Below, in pieces: positions 40,701-52,062 of a DNA stretch of 64,000 bases. Each line of letters starts with the position of its first letter. The first letter of the stretch is position 1. The notes under the pieces were generated by a model. That model was not told the origin of the DNA and ran no database searches. It saw nothing but the letters and a program-made list of their open reading frames with translations. A program made the translations under genes and the position numbers. The stretch is from NCBI GenBank assembly GCA_964019425.1, contig OZ025783.1, positions 1,054,001 through 1,118,000 on the forward strand, given 5' to 3'. This DNA comes from Flectonema sp. DT1601 (Eukaryota; Euglenozoa; Diplonemea; Diplonemida; Diplonemidae).

Positions 40701-42284
40701 TCAAGCATTGCAAGGATGAGCTGCTAAGTGACCACCTGCAGCATTGACGTGGTCAGCAATGCGAATTAAATTTGAGTCAGTAGTCTTGTAGACATTCTCT
40801 AGTTCAGTAAACACTCCATTGATACGAGCAGCTTCTGTTTTCACCCAAGTGATAGCCATGGTTACTTCTGTTTGGTGTGTTGGTGACGATTCTGAAGCCG
40901 ACTTCGAAGCCCTTGAGATCACAGAAAGCATAGTCATTACTGTAATCAGACAATCACTGACTCGCGAAACTACTATTTGCTCGTCGATGAGTTTCTTTCC
41001 GAACTTAACGAGAATATTTTCAGTACCAGCACCTAACCTGTCAACTAATTTATTAACAAGAGCAGCCTGTTGTTTAAGAGAAGGATGAACTTCTCCAACA
41101 TCAGTTCTCGGAGTGTATCCAAAAGTGCGGATAAATCTTCCGAATAACAGTCTTGAAGTACTCTTCGATCTCAAACCAGAACCACACTTTTCAAGAGTCT
41201 GTAATGTGTGATGTAATACCGCCATCTCCTTCGTGATTGGAATGTTCTGAACTCTGTCTAATGCTTCAGTTATAGTTGAGAGTTGTGTAGTAAAAGAAGC
41301 GCCCATAGTTCTCTTTGCTATTTCACAGTTTTGCTTTGCAGCATCGACGAACAGTATTTTAGTTACCAGAGGATCAGCTTTGTTGTACAACAATGATTCC
41401 ATTGCGTATACTCTGAGCGCAATATCTGCGATATTTTTCTTTATCAACGGAAGGTCTCGTAGCGTCCTACCGAAAGCTGTTTTGCTATCACAGTGGACAC
41501 AGAGATCTGACAGCAGTTGTTTTTGCGACCCGAGAATAGCCGCAGACATTAAATGCAAGTATTTACTATTCAGCTTGTTGGTGGTGGTAAATGCGCCTCC
41601 CGTCGGACCGATAAGCGCGGTTTTTGGCACTTCAAGATTGGAAAACTTAAGGGATGCACACCTAGGGTATGCATCATTAGTGGATACGGTAATTTTATTG
41701 CTATTTGGTACCTTAAAAATTGATAGTTTGCCGTTGAGTTTGGCAAAAATTGAAAAGGATTTTGCCTCAGATGCATTAGTGACCCAAGACTTCTCTCCTG
41801 ATAGAACGTAGTTATCACCCTTCTCTTGAGCTGTTGTTTTTGTGGAGCGGATGTCGGAACCAGTTGAAGGTTCTGTAAGACCGTAGCCTCTAATTTCATT
41901 CGGGGTGCTTGAGTGACTTTCCTCTCCCGAATGAGCAGCTAACACTCTGTGAGCCAACGTGTTATAAAACACTGTAACCGCTGCTTCCAAACTCTGCTTT
42001 CCAATTTCTTCAAAAATCTGAGACTGGGCAGCAATGCTCAACCCTTTTCCACCCGCTTCTTTTGGGATAGCTACCTCAAAGCAGCCAAGATCTTTGATAT
42101 CTTCCGTCACACCCTTCGATAGATCTTTTCCACGCAGCTTAGTCGTAATGACGTCAACAATAGTGCTTTCCTCCTTATCAATACCTGAAGGGTACTTACT
42201 CCAACCTGCTTCAATTTGACCTTGTGCTAACTTTGAGGCAAAGGTAGCAGACTCAATTGATCGTATAACTGTTCTCTTCATCAT
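40701..42284 (-). CDS. Acyl-CoA dehydrogenase-like flavoprotein (VLCAD/ACAD9 type), divergent
   Basis: 527 residues, ATG at 42284, stop TAG... the end reads AAHPCNA. TTCCTTTCACAG, acceptor-like, lies 19 nt before the ATG. The basic N-terminus MMKRTVIRSIESATFASKLA looks like a mitochondrial presequence. The FAD/acyl-CoA core is clear: EVAIPKEAGGKGLSIAAQSQ, IRGYGLTEPSTGSDIRSTKT, LSGEKSWVTNAS and SKTAFGRTLRDLPLIKKNIA. A further C-terminal helical domain is present as in VLCAD/ACAD9. The usual catalytic segment with YEGT/FEGT is not recognisable; the aligned area reads ALDRVQNIPITKEMAVLHH. It may be catalytically weak or act as an assembly factor, as ACAD9 does for complex I. That last point is inference. 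Confidence 0.85.
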   Translation of the reverse strand: MMKRTVIRSIESATFASKLAQGQIEAGWSKYPSGIDKEESTIVDVITTKLRGKDLSKGVTEDIKDLGCFEVAIPKEAGGKGLSIAAQSQIFEEIGKQSLEAAVTVFYNTLAHRVLAAHSGEESHSSTPNEIRGYGLTEPSTGSDIRSTKTTAQEKGDNYVLSGEKSWVTNASEAKSFSIFAKLNGKLSIFKVPNSNKITVSTNDAYPRCASLKFSNLEVPKTALIGPTGGAFTTTNKLNSKYLHLMSAAILGSQKQLLSDLCVHCDSKTAFGRTLRDLPLIKKNIADIALRVYAMESLLYNKADPLVTKILFVDAAKQNCEIAKRTMGASFTTQLSTITEALDRVQNIPITKEMAVLHHTLQTLEKCGSGLRSKSTSRLLFGRFIRTFGYTPRTDVGEVHPSLKQQAALVNKLVDRLGAGTENILVKFGKKLIDEQIVVSRVSDCLITVMTMLSVISRASKSASESSPTHQTEVTMAITWVKTEAARINGVFTELENVYKTTDSNLIRIADHVNAAGGHLAAHPCNA

Positions 42285-42516
42285 AGTTTACTATTGTGGG
42301 TTACTGTGAAAGGAATTAATTGAAGACAAAACAGTGATAATTAAATATAAATTAATAATAAGCTTCTGCAAACTATCAACTGCCACACCGAAAACGACAG
42401 GCATCTCGAAGTGTTAGGAAGCAGCAAGTGTAAATGATGAAGTTTTGTGTGGATTTTCACATATCCACTCACACGCTCTAATTAGAATTTACAGCAATCA
42501 GAGTAAATAGTTTATA

Positions 42517-43656
42517 TTAAGAGAGAGGAGAAGATAGTGAACCATAAGTACCAACTACAGTGTCTGGAGTATTGAAGGATACTCTACCTCCTGATACTCG
42601 TCGGAGTGTTTTCATTGTTAGCTCGTTAAAGTTATTGTTGGTTAGATAAAATGCTCGCATTGTGACGTTTAATTTTACCGCATCGCAGAGTAGAGTTACT
42701 CCGCCATGATCACTACCATCATAAAACTTTTTAGAACCAAACCCTAGTAAGCATTCACTGAGATCAAGTTTTCGTAATCCTCGATTTTGAGAGATCGCTG
42801 AACACAATGCAAGAAGTCCCTTTTCATTGTACCACCCAGACCTAACCCCATTACTACATAATTCTATTCCTGAGAGGGGATTCGAGCTCAAACTTATTTC
42901 GCGAAGAGAACTGGTCTTCTTTAAACCCTCAGATATTAACACTAATCCAGATGGAGCTATGAGATTATTTTTTAAATTAATTCTCTCTAAAGATTTTAGT
43001 AAATCAAAGACACCAGCGACTAGCTGACATTCGTCATCTGATATTCTACTAAAGCAGAGATCAAGTGTTGTAATTGGAGAACTTCCATCTAATTTAAAAG
43101 GAAGACTCTGATTAACCCAACAGCTGTTGTGTCCAATTCGAAGAGTCGCAACTTTGTCAGAAACGAGTTTCAACGCGTCTATAGAATAGAGTGCTCCAGT
43201 GTTGCTGAAATCGATGTCATGAATTGTTGAATTTTGATTCTTATAAATAGAACTACACAAGACAGATAAACTATCTCTTGATATGGAGTTGTGACTGACG
43301 TTGAGTCCGCAAACCCCTCCAGACGCAACACCATTTATGAAACTCTTTGGTAACATCACAATATTATTATTAGAAACATTCAACCATTCTATTATGGGAT
43401 TTTCTAATAATGCTCTACCAATGTACTCACATCCAGTATCTCCGATTCGACATCCTGGTAGAGCCAATCTGGTTACGTTGCTTCCAAGTAATAGTTTTCC
43501 CAACAGAGCTGATGCTTGTGAATTCATACAAATACCTCTCACAGATATATCAGTTTCACCTTCTTCAATTCTTGTAATCACACGAGAGACGTTTGGAGCA
43601 GCATTGGAGAGGACTTTTCGAGTGTTAAGAGATCGATCCCAACATGTAATCGCCAT
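42517..43656 (-). CDS. Leucine-rich repeat protein (RNI-like)
   Basis: 379 residues from the ATG at 43656. A longer frame extends 54 codons upstream, but an acceptor-like TTTCAACAG lies 22 nt before the 43656 ATG, so I chose this start. At least eight ribonuclease-inhibitor-type repeats are visible, for example LALPGCRIGDTGCEYIGRAL, IEWLNVSNNNIVML, ITTLDLCFSRISDDECQLVA, LERINLKNNLIAPSGLVLI, LREISLSSNPLSG and LRKLDLSECLLGFGSK. The short N-terminus is MAITCWDRSLNTRKVLSNAA. It should form a horseshoe solenoid for protein binding. LRR proteins of this kind are common in flagellated protists, but no specific partner is suggested by the sequence. Confidence 0.85.
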   Translation of the reverse strand: MAITCWDRSLNTRKVLSNAAPNVSRVITRIEEGETDISVRGICMNSQASALLGKLLLGSNVTRLALPGCRIGDTGCEYIGRALLENPIIEWLNVSNNNIVMLPKSFINGVASGGVCGLNVSHNSISRDSLSVLCSSIYKNQNSTIHDIDFSNTGALYSIDALKLVSDKVATLRIGHNSCWVNQSLPFKLDGSSPITTLDLCFSRISDDECQLVAGVFDLLKSLERINLKNNLIAPSGLVLISEGLKKTSSLREISLSSNPLSGIELCSNGVRSGWYNEKGLLALCSAISQNRGLRKLDLSECLLGFGSKKFYDGSDHGGVTLLCDAVKLNVTMRAFYLTNNNFNELTMKTLRRVSGGRVSFNTPDTVVGTYGSLSSPLS

Positions 43657-44642
43657 TAGGATATGTGATAGTGAGATGCTGTTGAAATCATAATTAGGTT
43701 TAAGATCGACTAAAGTAAAGCAATATTCAAACTGGTCATGCGATATATGGAAATGAAGGGGAAGGGGAAAAAAGGAAAAAAGAGGAAAATGGAAGCAGGG
43801 GGCACACGGGGAATGCATGGGGGTAATCTATAAAAGGGAAGTGTGTAGAACACACAATTTCACCTCTTTTTTGGTGGGGAGGGACAGAAAAAAAAAATCT
43901 ATAATAATTTTTTTTCGAATTTCTTTATTAATAAAGGGTTACTCGTTTTCTTTGCTGCGCACCGACCTGTTGGTTTTTTTTTTTTTTCCTTGGTTTCGAG
44001 AAGAAACCGAAATAGAGTAAGTTAAACGAACTACCCAGAAAAAAATTATTTTTCTTTAAACTCTGTTGCAGAGGTCTGGTTTCGAACGGAAACTATCCAA
44101 TGCTTTCTTTATTTCTTTCTTTTTTTTTTTTGTTTTTTTTTTTTTAATTCCCCTCTTCTTTTTGATTTAATTATTTTTGCTACACAGTTAAGATTAATTG
44201 CAAAAAAACAGATGGCGACCAGGGGTTCTGTTTGAATATAAAACAGGACATCTGTTCAGCAACATAATGAAAATAATCCCGTAAATGTGCTTTAAATAAG
44301 AAAAAAAAAATCAAACTCGGCATAATGCCGTTGAATTGGGTATTTCTAAAAAGTTGTCCAAGGAGGCTGGTTTCTAAATGAAACTAGACCTGAACTATTT
44401 CTTTTCTTATATTTTTATTATTTATTTTCTGGTTATAATGCGCAGCTTTAAAATAACGATGTGGTTTTTTTTTCAGGGAAAGGTGGGAAGAGACAGAGAG
44501 GCGAATGCTCACTAATAGCGTTAACGATACGCTGAGCAATCATTTTCGATATTCTATTTCTTTTTTTTCTTTTTTTTTTTTCTTTCCTACGTCTTACTTT
44601 AGCCCGGTACAACTAACTTGATCTATGACAGTTCCATCTCTC

Positions 44643-44675
<33 letters not shown>

Positions 44676-45928
44676 CTTTTTTAAAAAAAAAAGACAGACT
44701 TTTAAAAAAAAAATATGCTTCATAAAGTTGTTAATCACCAAAATCGGTCGATAAAGCAAAAAAAGAAGAAAACCTACGACATTCTCGCAAGGAGAAGAAA
44801 AGAAGACGGGGGAAAAAAAAAAAAAGAAAAGAAAAAAAAAATACACCTGCCGAAAACAGATTAGAACCTGTCTTTAATATTGTAATTATGGTTTTTGAAA
44901 ACGTAACCAGGCAGATTGCGCTCCAATAAAGATTAATAAAGAGCTACGAGATAAGAACACACCACGGCATGTTGATACGGGACAGAGTCCACACCCGTGA
45001 GTAAATATCGACCACATAAAAGGGTCATTGCAAAGAGAAAAACTGATTAAAAATTCGAAAGGAGTCCGAAGCCGAATGAAAAAGAAAAGGAAGAGACTGA
45101 AGTACGCCAAGGTCCGTCCACGGGAGCCTTGACACACAGATCTAAAATGGGTGCAAATAAAAATAAAATAAATTCTCATAACAACCACTCATTATTCCCA
45201 GAATGAAGGAAGTATCATAAGGTGAATCTGCAACTTTGTGTTTTTTTTTTCCCCCTTCGGAGTAAATTTTTTTTTTTTTTATTGCTTCACAAACAAGGAT
45301 ACAATCAGCTCCGAAAGGAGAAACGCGCAAAGAATCCCTTCAGCCATTTGGGAACAAGCAGGAGATTTTCTTGGCTTGAAACAGGTCACAGACTTCGAAG
45401 CCTTGGTTCTTTCATAAATAATAAATTAGCATAGTGTAAAAAAACGTCTTGTGCCTTGTATGAATGCATTTTTACTAATTACAAAAAATATAATTATATT
45501 TCCTTTGCGAACGTTAGATGGTTGCGGTTTTTACCTTTTTTTTTTTTATAAAAAATATATTTAATCACCAGAATAGTAGGGAAGCTCTAGGGGAGAATGA
45601 ATAAAAAGAGAGATTGCCGCAGTGCTAAACATTCTGGAGGCAACAAAAGAAAATAACGGGAAGGGGGAAAAACAGCAACAACAACAGGGAGAATGAAATA
45701 AAAAAATTACGAGGGCACCCAAGGCAGGAAAAGATACGAACACATTGGAAAGCCTTAAGTTTCTTTTTTTTTTTTTTTTTAGGACCAATCAAATATCAAT
45801 TTTCTACGGGTAAATTGATACTTTTTTTTTTTTGGGGAACGGACTGACGATCGCTACAATAAGAATAATATTTATCACAATAAAAGAGCGCTGAAGTTAC
45901 AACAATAAAATCCTTCAACTTCTTTTCT

Positions 45929-45963
<35 letters not shown>

Positions 45964-46396
45964 TGTGATCGTAAGCAACAAAAACAGATACATAGTAAAG
46001 AAGGCCATCAAAGAACAAAACACCTCAAAGGCAACCAAAGGCTACAATATACTTTCAGAAGTACACTTAAAATACAAAAGAAGAAAGTTGATAATCAACC
46101 AATGATGTAATCTATGAAACCACTTAACGTCTTTTAGTTGTTTCAATAGGAATTCATTCTTTACTATAAAAATCATAAAACACGATGAAAAGAAACGGGG
46201 AGGGAATCTCACAAGATTGGATTCTCACACACAAGTCTGTAAGACGTCAGACAGGCTTTTGCCTTGGATGAAAAAAAAGAGGGGAAAAGAAAACTTCTGA
46301 CCGTCAGAAGTGTTAAATGGGGAACTGAGTTAATAAAGAGGAAGGAATACCCTAAGAGATCATTCTACGTTTCAAATTGAAATGAAAAGAGATCTC
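43657..46396. other. Gene-free spacer of 2.7 kb with several hairpins
   Basis: No convincing coding frame. Many T runs and A runs (44.13, 44.65, 45.94 kb). Four small hairpins of the GTTTC-GAAAC or TCTGTTT-AAACAGGA kind cluster between 43992 and 44384. Purine-rich stretches lie near 45.60-45.76 kb. Confidence 0.45.
43992..44384. repeat. Cluster of small similar hairpins
   Basis: Hairpins: GGTTTC-GAGAA-GAAACC at 43992-44008; GTTTC-GAACG-GAAAC at 44079-44093; TTCTGTTT-GAATATA-AAACAGGA at 44226-44248; GTTTC-TAAAT-GAAAC at 44370-44384. The second and fourth share a wider frame (GGTCTG or GGCTG before, TATCC or TAGACC after), so they are related by sequence as well as shape. Confidence 0.5.
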
Positions 46397-49121
46397 TTAT
46401 GGTTGTCTAAGGTACGACTTACACTTTTCATCACCCATTAATGTCCACTGAGCCTGTCCAATCTTCGCCCACGCAAGAGGACCAGATGCCAAAATCTCCA
46501 TAACCTCAACAGTTGTACCTGGAGAGATTGTTTTTAATAAGTGAGCATCAAGGCTAGGCGACACGTAAACCTGTTATTTTTTTTTTTTTTTCATTTTGAG
46601 ATAACAGAAATCACAACACTGAAGTCAATAAAACTAATAGATAAGAAATCATACCTTGGCCTCTTCATGTCCCTGATAAACAAACGGAGTCGGCTCATCA
46701 AATTTTGTTAGTGAACCAGCCAACTGAGGATCCATCATACCAAGGGGAACTTCAACTGGAGGTAGAGGCGATCCAGCCGGAGGAGGACTCGTCAGCGTCA
46801 TTGATGGAGACGAGTAGCTAATGACTGGCGGAGGTACTTGAAATCCAGGAACAAAAGGTGCAGCATACGCATTTAATTTCTTATTACTGTCCGTCAATGA
46901 TGGTCCAATAGATCTTGCTGCCCCACCCATTGGTGAGCATGAACTGCTTCTAACAACAGGCGGTGGTAATTCCTTTTGTGGAGACTTTGCATACGGGTCG
47001 TACGACACTCTAATTGACGTCTGTTTTGGTTTATTTTAATTCGGTTCGTCACGCATGCGGTTATTAAAGGAAAAGAGAAAAAGTAAATCATATTCATACC
47101 CCGCAGTCTCTTGTTTTCCTAGTCTTGTTCCAGGTGGCTTCCAGTTCAGCGTCAGTCTGGCTGTTGCATGTGACGCAGTCAACGTCACACTGAATGCTGC
47201 CTACCTTTTCACACATTGATTTAAGTCTACGCGTAGCTTCACTGAGACCGTCCCATTTCAGTAACAATGATGCATTTTGTCCAATGGTGTACTCAGGTCC
47301 CCACAATCCAAAGCGGAGAACAATCTTCCTGACAACGTTGTGACCTTCCTTACCAGACCAAACCAGGTTTCTCTCACCTGATGGCTGGGTGGTAACATAA
47401 AAGGTGTTCACACTTCCAGACTGATCAACGATTGTCAATGGCTCGTCAACAGTGCTCATGGTAGGCTGTGGTGGAGGTGGTTGGTGGGGTGGCATCACAT
47501 TCGACATCGGCAGATGGTTAGACGGCATTGACATCATCTGCGGCAACAACTGAGTCTGAGGTAATCCTGGTGCTTGTGGTGAGATTCCGACAACAGGAGG
47601 ATGTGTATTACGAGGAGACATACTGTGAGAGTGTTGGTTGGAATATCCAGAACGCGCTTTTTCCATCAATTTCTGGATCAGCTCCCCCTGCGGAGGAACA
47701 GACAAGCGTGAAGGTGGAGGCTGCGATGCTAGTGGGTTGTCCAACATCGCAGACTGCTGCTTTTCAGATTCCATTTCAAATAAAGGAGGAAGTGCACTAA
47801 TATCTGCATCAGTAGCTGCATGAATTGGTGTACTCTGTTGAGACATCGATTCCAACACTGGCATTGGAGGGATCAATGGCGGTGGTGGCGCTGCTGCCTG
47901 ACTAACTTGAACCTGATTAGCGACTGCCATTTTTTTACGAAGTAACGTTACTTGATTCTGGTGTTGCATAGTATTTAATGTTTGACTAGTAATTGGAGTA
48001 AGACCTGGTCTGATACCTGGCTGTGTGTTGTTAGCCTTATTAACTGCGTCTCTTGTCTTGTGTAATAGAACCTTGCATTCAGCAGGTAAAGTTTCAACAT
48101 GGTGAACTGAAGCAATTTTCGAGTCAAATATAGTTTTCAGAGCCATCGCCTTGTTGGCGGCGTCGATGCTGCAGAATTCGAAATACGCCTCATTTACCTT
48201 CGTCTGACACCACCTTAAAATAGATCCACAACACCTGCTTACTTCAATTAGTACAGCAACATGAATTCGCGGAAATTCCTTATCTAAAGTAAGGTGAATC
48301 ATTCTGTCACTTGGTTTGGTGTATTTTTGGTGCTTTTTACAGCAATCTGCGACAAGGTCGGACACACGAGTGCAATCTTTCAATCTTTTAGCAGAGATCT
48401 CAGTCATTAACATAGTGATAGCTTCGTCTTCAGTAAGAGCTAAAAGACTCTCAACACATTCTAATGTAAGTTTACTATGATGAGGCTTTAACTCACCATG
48501 TTGAATAAGACGATCAATACTGGTTAAGATTGCAGGTGATAATAATTGACGAAGCTGAGTGACGTCTGTTAATTGCTGTTGATGTTCACCAGTTGAGGAT
48601 TCTGACTGAGGCAATTGAGAAGCAGCTCTTTGCTGACTGTCGTGGTACACGACATTAACATTACCAATACCAAGTGAAGATAGTAAGTGAAGCTGACTAT
48701 CATCACGTTTTGATACTTGTGATGGAGGAGGTGACTTAGGTCTAACTGTTAAGGATGGATCGCACTCAATCAGAATAAGAACTCGCTCATGTTTATGAAA
48801 TGCTTTCTTGTATGAAGTAGCAAGACCTTGTCTTTCTTCAGTTTTGATTCCAGCAATTGGTAGAGTGAAAGTAAATGTACCTCCTGCATCATCTCTCACC
48901 CATGATCCGTGAATGCAATGAGGTCCCTCTACTCCGAGTTTCTTAAGTACGGTGTCGTTTAATCTCCAAAATTGTTTGGTTATGCTGTCACCTTCCTTTA
49001 CAGTAATCCCAGTGACTTCGTCACCCTTTCCTCCCATTCGCTTCTTCTGATTCTCATATGCCCACCACTGTCGGTTGGTACCTCTCCCTCCGCTACCACC
49101 ACGGCTGTGGCCTCTTTTCAT
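46397..49121 (-). CDS. RNA-binding-like protein, Pro/Gln-rich, with SH3-like C-terminus (three exons)
   Basis: ATG at 49121 (MKRGHSRGGSGGRGTNRQWW); an acceptor-like CATTTCAACAAAG lies 11 nt upstream. Exons, all phase 0: 49121-47100, 47020-46655 and 46570-46397, giving 853 residues. Introns are 79 and 84 nt. Both donors begin GTATGA, so reading into the intron stops at once (GTA TGA); the acceptors are CAAAACAG and AATAACAG. The N-terminus is RGG-like and a folded region follows. An RRM-like stretch lies at about 290-350 (IHVAVLIEVSRCC, EAYFEFCSIDAANKAMALKT), then a long Pro/Gln/Met-rich region. A conserved-looking block spans residues about 580-670 (NLVWSGKEGHNVVRKIVLRF, WDGLSEATRRLKSMCEKVGS). 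Exon 3 encodes an SH3-like unit (VYVSPSLDAHLLKTISPGTT, WAKIGQAQWTLMGDE). Probably an mRNA-binding regulator. Confidence 0.8.
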
Positions 49122-49922
49122 AGTCAGCTTTCCTTTGTTGAAATGGCAATTATAATATTGAACACGTTAACTAAATAGTTTTGTCAAATCTATCTCAGCC
49201 TACCAACATCACATTTACTACACCTACAACACATAAAATGATAATACTCGAATAACCAACAGTCTGAAGTCTCTAATTGCTTCTAGAAATATGCTAAATA
49301 CTAACCGAGGGTAGGGGAGTGGGTGACTACAACACGGTAGGGAAATAATGCCTTCAATCTGTAGACTCGTTGACTAACAGCAAGTTATCAGTTAGTAAAT
49401 AAACTCAACGGTAGTAGTCAATAAAAGTGTGTACCGACTTGCGAAATCAGTGCCCGCTATGTCAGATTTCACACATACTATTTCCCTATTTTAAAGAGAT
49501 ATAATTTACCCACAGTACTGTTTCTTTACGTAGTGTTCTTTCACGTTTGTAAAAAAGAAAGAAAAAAGGGGGAATATGAAGGGAAGAAATAACTGTTTAA
49601 AAGATTATTAGTAATTTATGAGACAGTTAAACTAAAACGGTAATGTTAGTAGGGGACGAGGAGAAAGAATGAGGTTACTGGTAGTGTTCTCCCATTAAAC
49701 CCATCTAAAGTATTAATATCTAATTAAATGTTACGGGGTAGGGGAAATCAGTAAAGGAAAAAAGAAAAAGCGAAATGGGATCATGGGGAAAAAAAAATTC
49801 TATACTATGAAATCTAACTTGGAAAATTCGATGAGGCCCCTCATTAATTCGTGTTTTGGAAATTTAAAAATAAATTTTCGATATAAATTCCTCACAGAAC
49901 CTGTCTGATAATTGTAACAATT

Positions 49923-49956
<34 letters not shown>

Positions 49957-50490
49957 AAAAACGTGATTTCCCTTTATAATAAAATGCGTAAAGTACTTCC
50001 CTCAGAAAGTCAATTTCCCGGAGGCACCGCAATCATAACAACGACTAGCGAGAGACCCATAAAGCCTCTCTTCTATTCTCTTTTGAAGAGGAAAGGGGAA
50101 TAATTTGTCTAAGGAAAAATAGGGGAATATGGGAAGCTGTAAGCAGGAAAAGGATAAGGGGACACCCTATAGAAAACGCAAATGCAAGTGAAAACTACAG
50201 CAAAGAGAACTACCGAAACTCGATCAAGCACAAGTAAGTTTGTTGTGCTTGTATGAATTTTAACTTAGAGAGATGAACAACCAGCTAACTAACCAATTGG
50301 GAATGAGAAGTGGGTATCGTAAAAAGCTGCATCTGTACCACAGAAAGTGCGCAGAATCAAATCTGTCGCCAAGTCTCAGAAGTGTTAAAACTACTTCAAA
50401 ACCAATACCAGAAATATTAATACCAGACAACCAGAACTTTAATAAAAGAGATCGTCCCCTTTTAAGGGAGAATACCTTCATTGCTTGTTA
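49122..50490. other. Spacer of 1.4 kb
   Basis: AT-rich, with a 29-nt A run near 49.94 kb. No supported gene or repeat. Confidence 0.4.
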
Positions 50491-52062
50491 TTAAAAGTGA
50501 CGAAGACCAGTCCTGCGAGGTGTGCCGGACGAACTTCGAATTTTTCGCAACTCCATTTCAAGTTGTTTTTGTTCCTGAAATCGTTTTTCCTTTTTCTTGG
50601 TTGCGGCAACTCTGAGGTTCCACTGCTCCAGTTTGATAGCTTCCTGTCGTTTCCTTTCCAGAGCGATGGTCTCATCTGGAAAATGTAAAAACATTGTCGA
50701 GCTCTGAGAAGATTGAGTTTGAGAATATTGCCTTGTGGGACTTGGTACCCTGCAATCTATTGTATTGAGGTCAGCAGTATCAGTAGCTTCTTCTCTCATT
50801 GGGGAAGGTGGCTCGTTACTTGCTGAAGCAATTGCAACCTTCTTTCTTGAAAGTGAGCTGACCATAGCTTTTGGTGAATTAGGAAAGAGCGAACCTTCGG
50901 CAATTACTTGTGTGTCGCAGTTCCCTTGTTGGGCATCCGAACTTCTCATTTCAGCCACTAGATTCATTACACTTTCAGTTTCCTGATGAACTGGAGCCGT
51001 AGCTGGTCGTCGTTCCTCAACTGTAAAAGCCTCGTTAATGGGAGCAGTCTTTCGTCCTAGGACGGGTTTTTTCTGCTGCCGTCCGCGTGTTTCCTTCTTC
51101 AGTTGCGCTTCTCTCTGCACGTGTACGCGATGTTTACTGGCAGCATCTTGATCTCTTATATCAGCGAAAGTACGACCTGTTTTCCACGAGGTATAAAATG
51201 CGCCACTGTGCTTCCCGCCTGCTAATGTAGAATCAGGGTTAGGGGGAACCGAACTTGAACGCTGGGCTGTACTACTCGGGGAGCGTTCTCTCCAAGGTCT
51301 GCTACGTGAGGAACCTCTAGTTATTGATTGGCGTTCCGAAGCTACACTCGAAGATCTCGCAAGCGAGTTAGGTTGATGTTCACTTTCGTTTTGTTGTTGT
51401 ATTTTATCCTCCCATCCCGGGGTAAATAATCTGTGTCGTTCTACTCCACAGCTAGCTGATCGCTGTCGCATCCCCCGTCTTGTGTCGTAGTCTCTCAGTA
51501 CCTGGAGGAATGAGTTGGAAAAGCTTGCTCGGGTACCTCGTTTGCTCAGGTGGACTTTGCAAAAATTAAAATCAAGATCATATGTCTGATCTCTGAATAG
51601 TGATTCACCTATTGTTGTGATGATATCTCTGAGGATCTGACGAACTTTTTCTTGGCTCAGGTGAAGCTCTTCAGCCAGAACAGTTGTTGTCAAGACAACT
51701 GTTGGACTTTGTGAAATCATAAAATTAGACTTCTGCAGACCATAACGATCTTCAAATCGAGGATCCAATTTAAACATCGGTCGGGATGTGCCTTTTGCAG
51801 TTCCGTCGTTGTGGAATACACCCGCAGCTGGTCTTGGGTTGTGTTTATTATCATTACCTCTGGTGTACATTAGTTTAAAATAGCACAGTTGATGTCCTCC
51901 AATTGCTATGTGGACACCTCTACCACCACCAACCATTACTTCTAAATAATGACACATAGCATGCCATACTCTCAACACATCAGATTTTCCTACTGCCCCA
52001 CCAACATCAAGAGCGAGGTCCCCGATAGTTCTCGAACCTCTCCTCCCCCACACCCTTTCCAT
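50491..52062 (-). CDS. CCDC81: CCDC81-like protein with two HU-like domains
   Basis: 523 residues, ATG at 52062, with TATATTTCCTCAG acceptor-like 20 nt upstream. The N-terminal half matches the CCDC81 arrangement of two bacterial-HU-like folds. The first (about 12-70) has IGDLALDVGGAVGKSDVLRV and MVGGGRGVHIAIGGHQLCYF; the second (about 95-190) has PMFKLDPRFEDRYGLQKSNF, LAEELHLSQEKVRQILRDII and FNFCKVHLSKRGTRASFSNS. The rest is Ser/Arg/Gln-rich and disordered, with SRSRPWRERSPSS, and closes with a charged coiled coil (ALERKRQEAIKLEQWNLRVA). CCDC81 proteins are linked to centrosome/cilium function in flagellated eukaryotes. I infer a basal-body or axonemal location. The Arg/Ser-rich tail may be phosphorylated. 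Confidence 0.82.
   Translation of the reverse strand: MERVWGRRGSRTIGDLALDVGGAVGKSDVLRVWHAMCHYLEVMVGGGRGVHIAIGGHQLCYFKLMYTRGNDNKHNPRPAAGVFHNDGTAKGTSRPMFKLDPRFEDRYGLQKSNFMISQSPTVVLTTTVLAEELHLSQEKVRQILRDIITTIGESLFRDQTYDLDFNFCKVHLSKRGTRASFSNSFLQVLRDYDTRRGMRQRSASCGVERHRLFTPGWEDKIQQQNESEHQPNSLARSSSVASERQSITRGSSRSRPWRERSPSSTAQRSSSVPPNPDSTLAGGKHSGAFYTSWKTGRTFADIRDQDAASKHRVHVQREAQLKKETRGRQQKKPVLGRKTAPINEAFTVEERRPATAPVHQETESVMNLVAEMRSSDAQQGNCDTQVIAEGSLFPNSPKAMVSSLSRKKVAIASASNEPPSPMREEATDTADLNTIDCRVPSPTRQYSQTQSSQSSTMFLHFPDETIALERKRQEAIKLEQWNLRVAATKKKEKRFQEQKQLEMELRKIRSSSGTPRRTGLRHF

Noticed and set aside
44060-44100. tRNA T-arm-like sequence (GGTTTCGAACGG)
   Set aside because: No acceptor stem, anticodon arm or D arm can be placed around it; it is better explained by the small hairpin cluster.
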